A stretch of 39,245 nucleotides of DNA from an uncultured Erysipelotrichaceae bacterium (GTDB lineage: Bacteria; Bacillota_I; Bacilli_A; Erysipelotrichales; Erysipelotrichaceae), in the NCBI GenBank assembly GCA_947167125.1, contig CAMVGT010000017.1, positions 1 to 39,245 of the forward strand. Reading direction: 5' to 3'. The position numbers and the translations under genes were made by a program. Below the pieces are notes generated by a model that made no database searches, was not told the DNA's origin, and worked only from the letters and a program-made list of their open reading frames with translations. The number at the start of each line of letters is the position of its first letter. Positions within the stretch are counted from its first letter, which is position 1. Shown here piece by piece: positions 37,869 to 39,245 of this stretch.

Positions 37869-39245
37869 ATGATTGAAACAATCACGCAAATCAATGACGC
37901 GCTGAACAGCCAGATCTGGGGCTGGCCGGCGCTTGCGCTTCTCGGACTGACAGGTGTGCTGATGACATGCCTGACCGGTTTCTTCCAGATCACCCATTTC
38001 CGCTACTGGTGGAAACATACAATCGGCGCCATTTTCCATGAGGAACATATTACTCAGCATACAGCTGACAGAACGATTTCCCAGTTCCAGTCCTTATGCA
38101 CTGCGCTTGCGGCGACAGTCGGAACCGGAAACATTGTCGGTGTTGCCGGCGCGATCGCGACCGGCGGACCGGGTGCTGTCTTCTGGATGATTCTGATTGC
38201 CTTCTTCGGCATGATGACAAACTATTCGGAAAATGTCCTCGGTATTCTGTACCGCAGAAAGAATTCGGAAGATGAATGGTGCGGCGGCGCGATGTACTAT
38301 CTCAAGGACGGTCTCGGCGCAAAGCCCGGCATGAAACAGGTCGGCGCAATCCTTGCGGTTCTGTTCTCCATCTTCTGTGTGATTGCCTCCTTCGGCATCG
38401 GCAATATGAGCCAGGTCAACTCCATGGTCTCCAATATCTATACAGCCTTCGGCATTCCCAAGCTTGCCACAGGTATCTTCTTGTTTATCGCAGTCGGAGC
38501 CGTTATTGTCGGCGGCCTCAAGCGTGTTGCGGCATTCACGGAACGCCTGGTGCCGTTTATGGTCATTCTCTATCTTGCCGGCTCCCTGGTGATCGTACTG
38601 AGCCATATCAGTGTAATTCCTGCCGCGTTTGTTTCGATCTTCAAAGGCGCATTCGCGATGCGTTCCGTCGGCGGCGGTGTCGTCGGCGCAGGGATCGCGA
38701 TGGCGATGAAAATGGGCATGAAGCGCGGTGTCTTCTCCAATGAAGCAGGTCTTGGTTCATCGGTTATGGTGCATTCAAGCTCCAACGTCCGCGAACCGGT
38801 CAGACAGGGCATGTGGGGTATCTTTGAAGTATTTGCGGATACGGTTGTTGTCTGCACACTGACTTCTCTTGTCATTCTGACAAGCGGCGCGGTCAATCTG
38901 GAAACCGGTGTTCTTACACCGGCTGCCGAAGCAGTGGGAAGCTCATCGCTTGTTTCATGGGCATTCTCCAATATGTTCGGAAAATTCGGTGCCGCATTTG
39001 TCGCACTTGCAGTTCTCTTATTTGCCTATTCGACAGTTCTTGGCTGGAGCCATTACGGATCCAAAGCATTTGAATATCTCTTCGGCACAAAGGCAATCAT
39101 GATCTACCGTGTCATCTTCGCGGTGATTGTCCTGGCAGGTTCGGTTCTGGAAGCACAGCTGGCATGGGATATTTCCGATACATTCAACGGGTTGATGATG
39201 CTGCCGAACCTGATCGGCGTCGTTGTTCTTTCCCCGCAGGTATAC
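37869..39245 (+). CDS. Sodium:alanine symporter (AGCS family), cut by window edge
   Basis: 459 codons to the right edge, with the last helices missing. It imports alanine or glycine with sodium. Family features: IWGWPALALLGLTGVLMTC at the start, QSLCTALAATVGTGNIVGVAGAI (the AGCS signature), GGPGAVFWM, GGAMYYLKDGLG, FGIGNMSQVNS, MKRGVFSNEAGLGSS (the second signature), and GWSHYGSKAFEYLFG. At least nine hydrophobic segments are visible. AGAGGGG precedes the ATG by 11 bases and a strong promoter lies upstream. Confidence 0.95.
   Translation, partial: MIETITQINDALNSQIWGWPALALLGLTGVLMTCLTGFFQITHFRYWWKHTIGAIFHEEHITQHTADRTISQFQSLCTALAATVGTGNIVGVAGAIATGGPGAVFWMILIAFFGMMTNYSENVLGILYRRKNSEDEWCGGAMYYLKDGLGAKPGMKQVGAILAVLFSIFCVIASFGIGNMSQVNSMVSNIYTAFGIPKLATGIFLFIAVGAVIVGGLKRVAAFTERLVPFMVILYLAGSLVIVLSHISVIPAAFVSIFKGAFAMRSVGGGVVGAGIAMAMKMGMKRGVFSNEAGLGSSVMVHSSSNVREPVRQGMWGIFEVFADTVVVCTLTSLVILTSGAVNLETGVLTPAAEAVGSSSLVSWAFSNMFGKFGAAFVALAVLLFAYSTVLGWSHYGSKAFEYLFGTKAIMIYRVIFAVIVLAGSVLEAQLAWDISDTFNGLMMLPNLIGVVVLSPQVY

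Noticed and set aside
1-39245. Prophage, insertion sequence, integron or tRNA genes
   Set aside because: No integrase, transposase, terminal inverted repeat with target duplication, or cloverleaf sequence was found on either strand by reading.

Overview
The window looks like a chromosomal segment of a low-to-mid GC Bacillota, most likely a gut anaerobe. An Erysipelotrichia-type genome is my best guess, by inference only. Reasons: AGGAGG-type ribosome binding sites, sigma-A promoters, U-tract hairpin terminators, a BioY/BirA pair with a BirA operator, a PadR/DUF2812 pair, a butyryl-CoA:acetate-type CoA-transferase and several lipobox lipoproteins. I see no rRNA, tRNA, IS element, prophage, CRISPR array or origin. 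Genes are tightly packed, often overlapping by 1-40 bases, and hairpin terminators separate most transcription units.

Layout. 1-2839 (minus): a coupled cassette of a 37-codon leader ORF, a guanylate-kinase-like protein, a degenerate VWA-like protein and a long acidic unknown that runs off the left edge. 3125-4867 (plus): an unknown protein and a PAP2-family membrane protein. 4932-6490: a PadR regulator with two matching operators and its DUF2812 membrane partner. 6611-9764: an M48 peptidase, then a translationally coupled pair of a coiled-coil protein with a HicA-like tail and the RNA 2'-phosphotransferase KptA. 9861-13571: a flavodoxin lipoprotein, convergent with a 1001-residue helicase that has a WYL-like N-terminus and a nuclease-like C-terminus. 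13697-14578: acylphosphatase and a flavin reductase. 14597-17937: tandem esterases divergent from a TetR regulator, followed by a hydrolase-fold membrane protein without its serine. 17985-19533: the biotin circuit (operator, BioY, BirA). 19645-22229: DUF4003, a FeoA-like protein behind a structured leader with a 15-codon ORF, an AbiEi-like orphan and YccF.

22259-26554: an acyltransferase-fold protein, a lipoprotein, HD-domain and Sm-like proteins divergent from PhzF, and two small proteins. 26640-30025 (minus): an operon of a metallo-beta-lactamase-fold protein that lacks a normal start codon (ACG where ATG is expected), a GH13 alpha-glucosidase and a second metallo-beta-lactamase-fold protein. 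30189-32837 (plus): a truncated flavoprotein overlapping an aldo/keto reductase made as a lipoprotein, then a MATE exporter. 32864-37441 (minus): a lipoprotein, a cytosolic aldo/keto reductase, the CoA-transferase, an unknown and a YhhN-family membrane protein. 37442-37868: a gene-poor stretch with remnants and two terminators, followed by a sodium:alanine symporter cut by the right edge.

Most genes are ordinary housekeeping, redox, transport or regulatory genes. The parts I would look at first are the KptA-coupled pair, the WYL-like/helicase/nuclease protein, the ACG-start gene, the structured FeoA leader, and the unknown cassette at the left edge.
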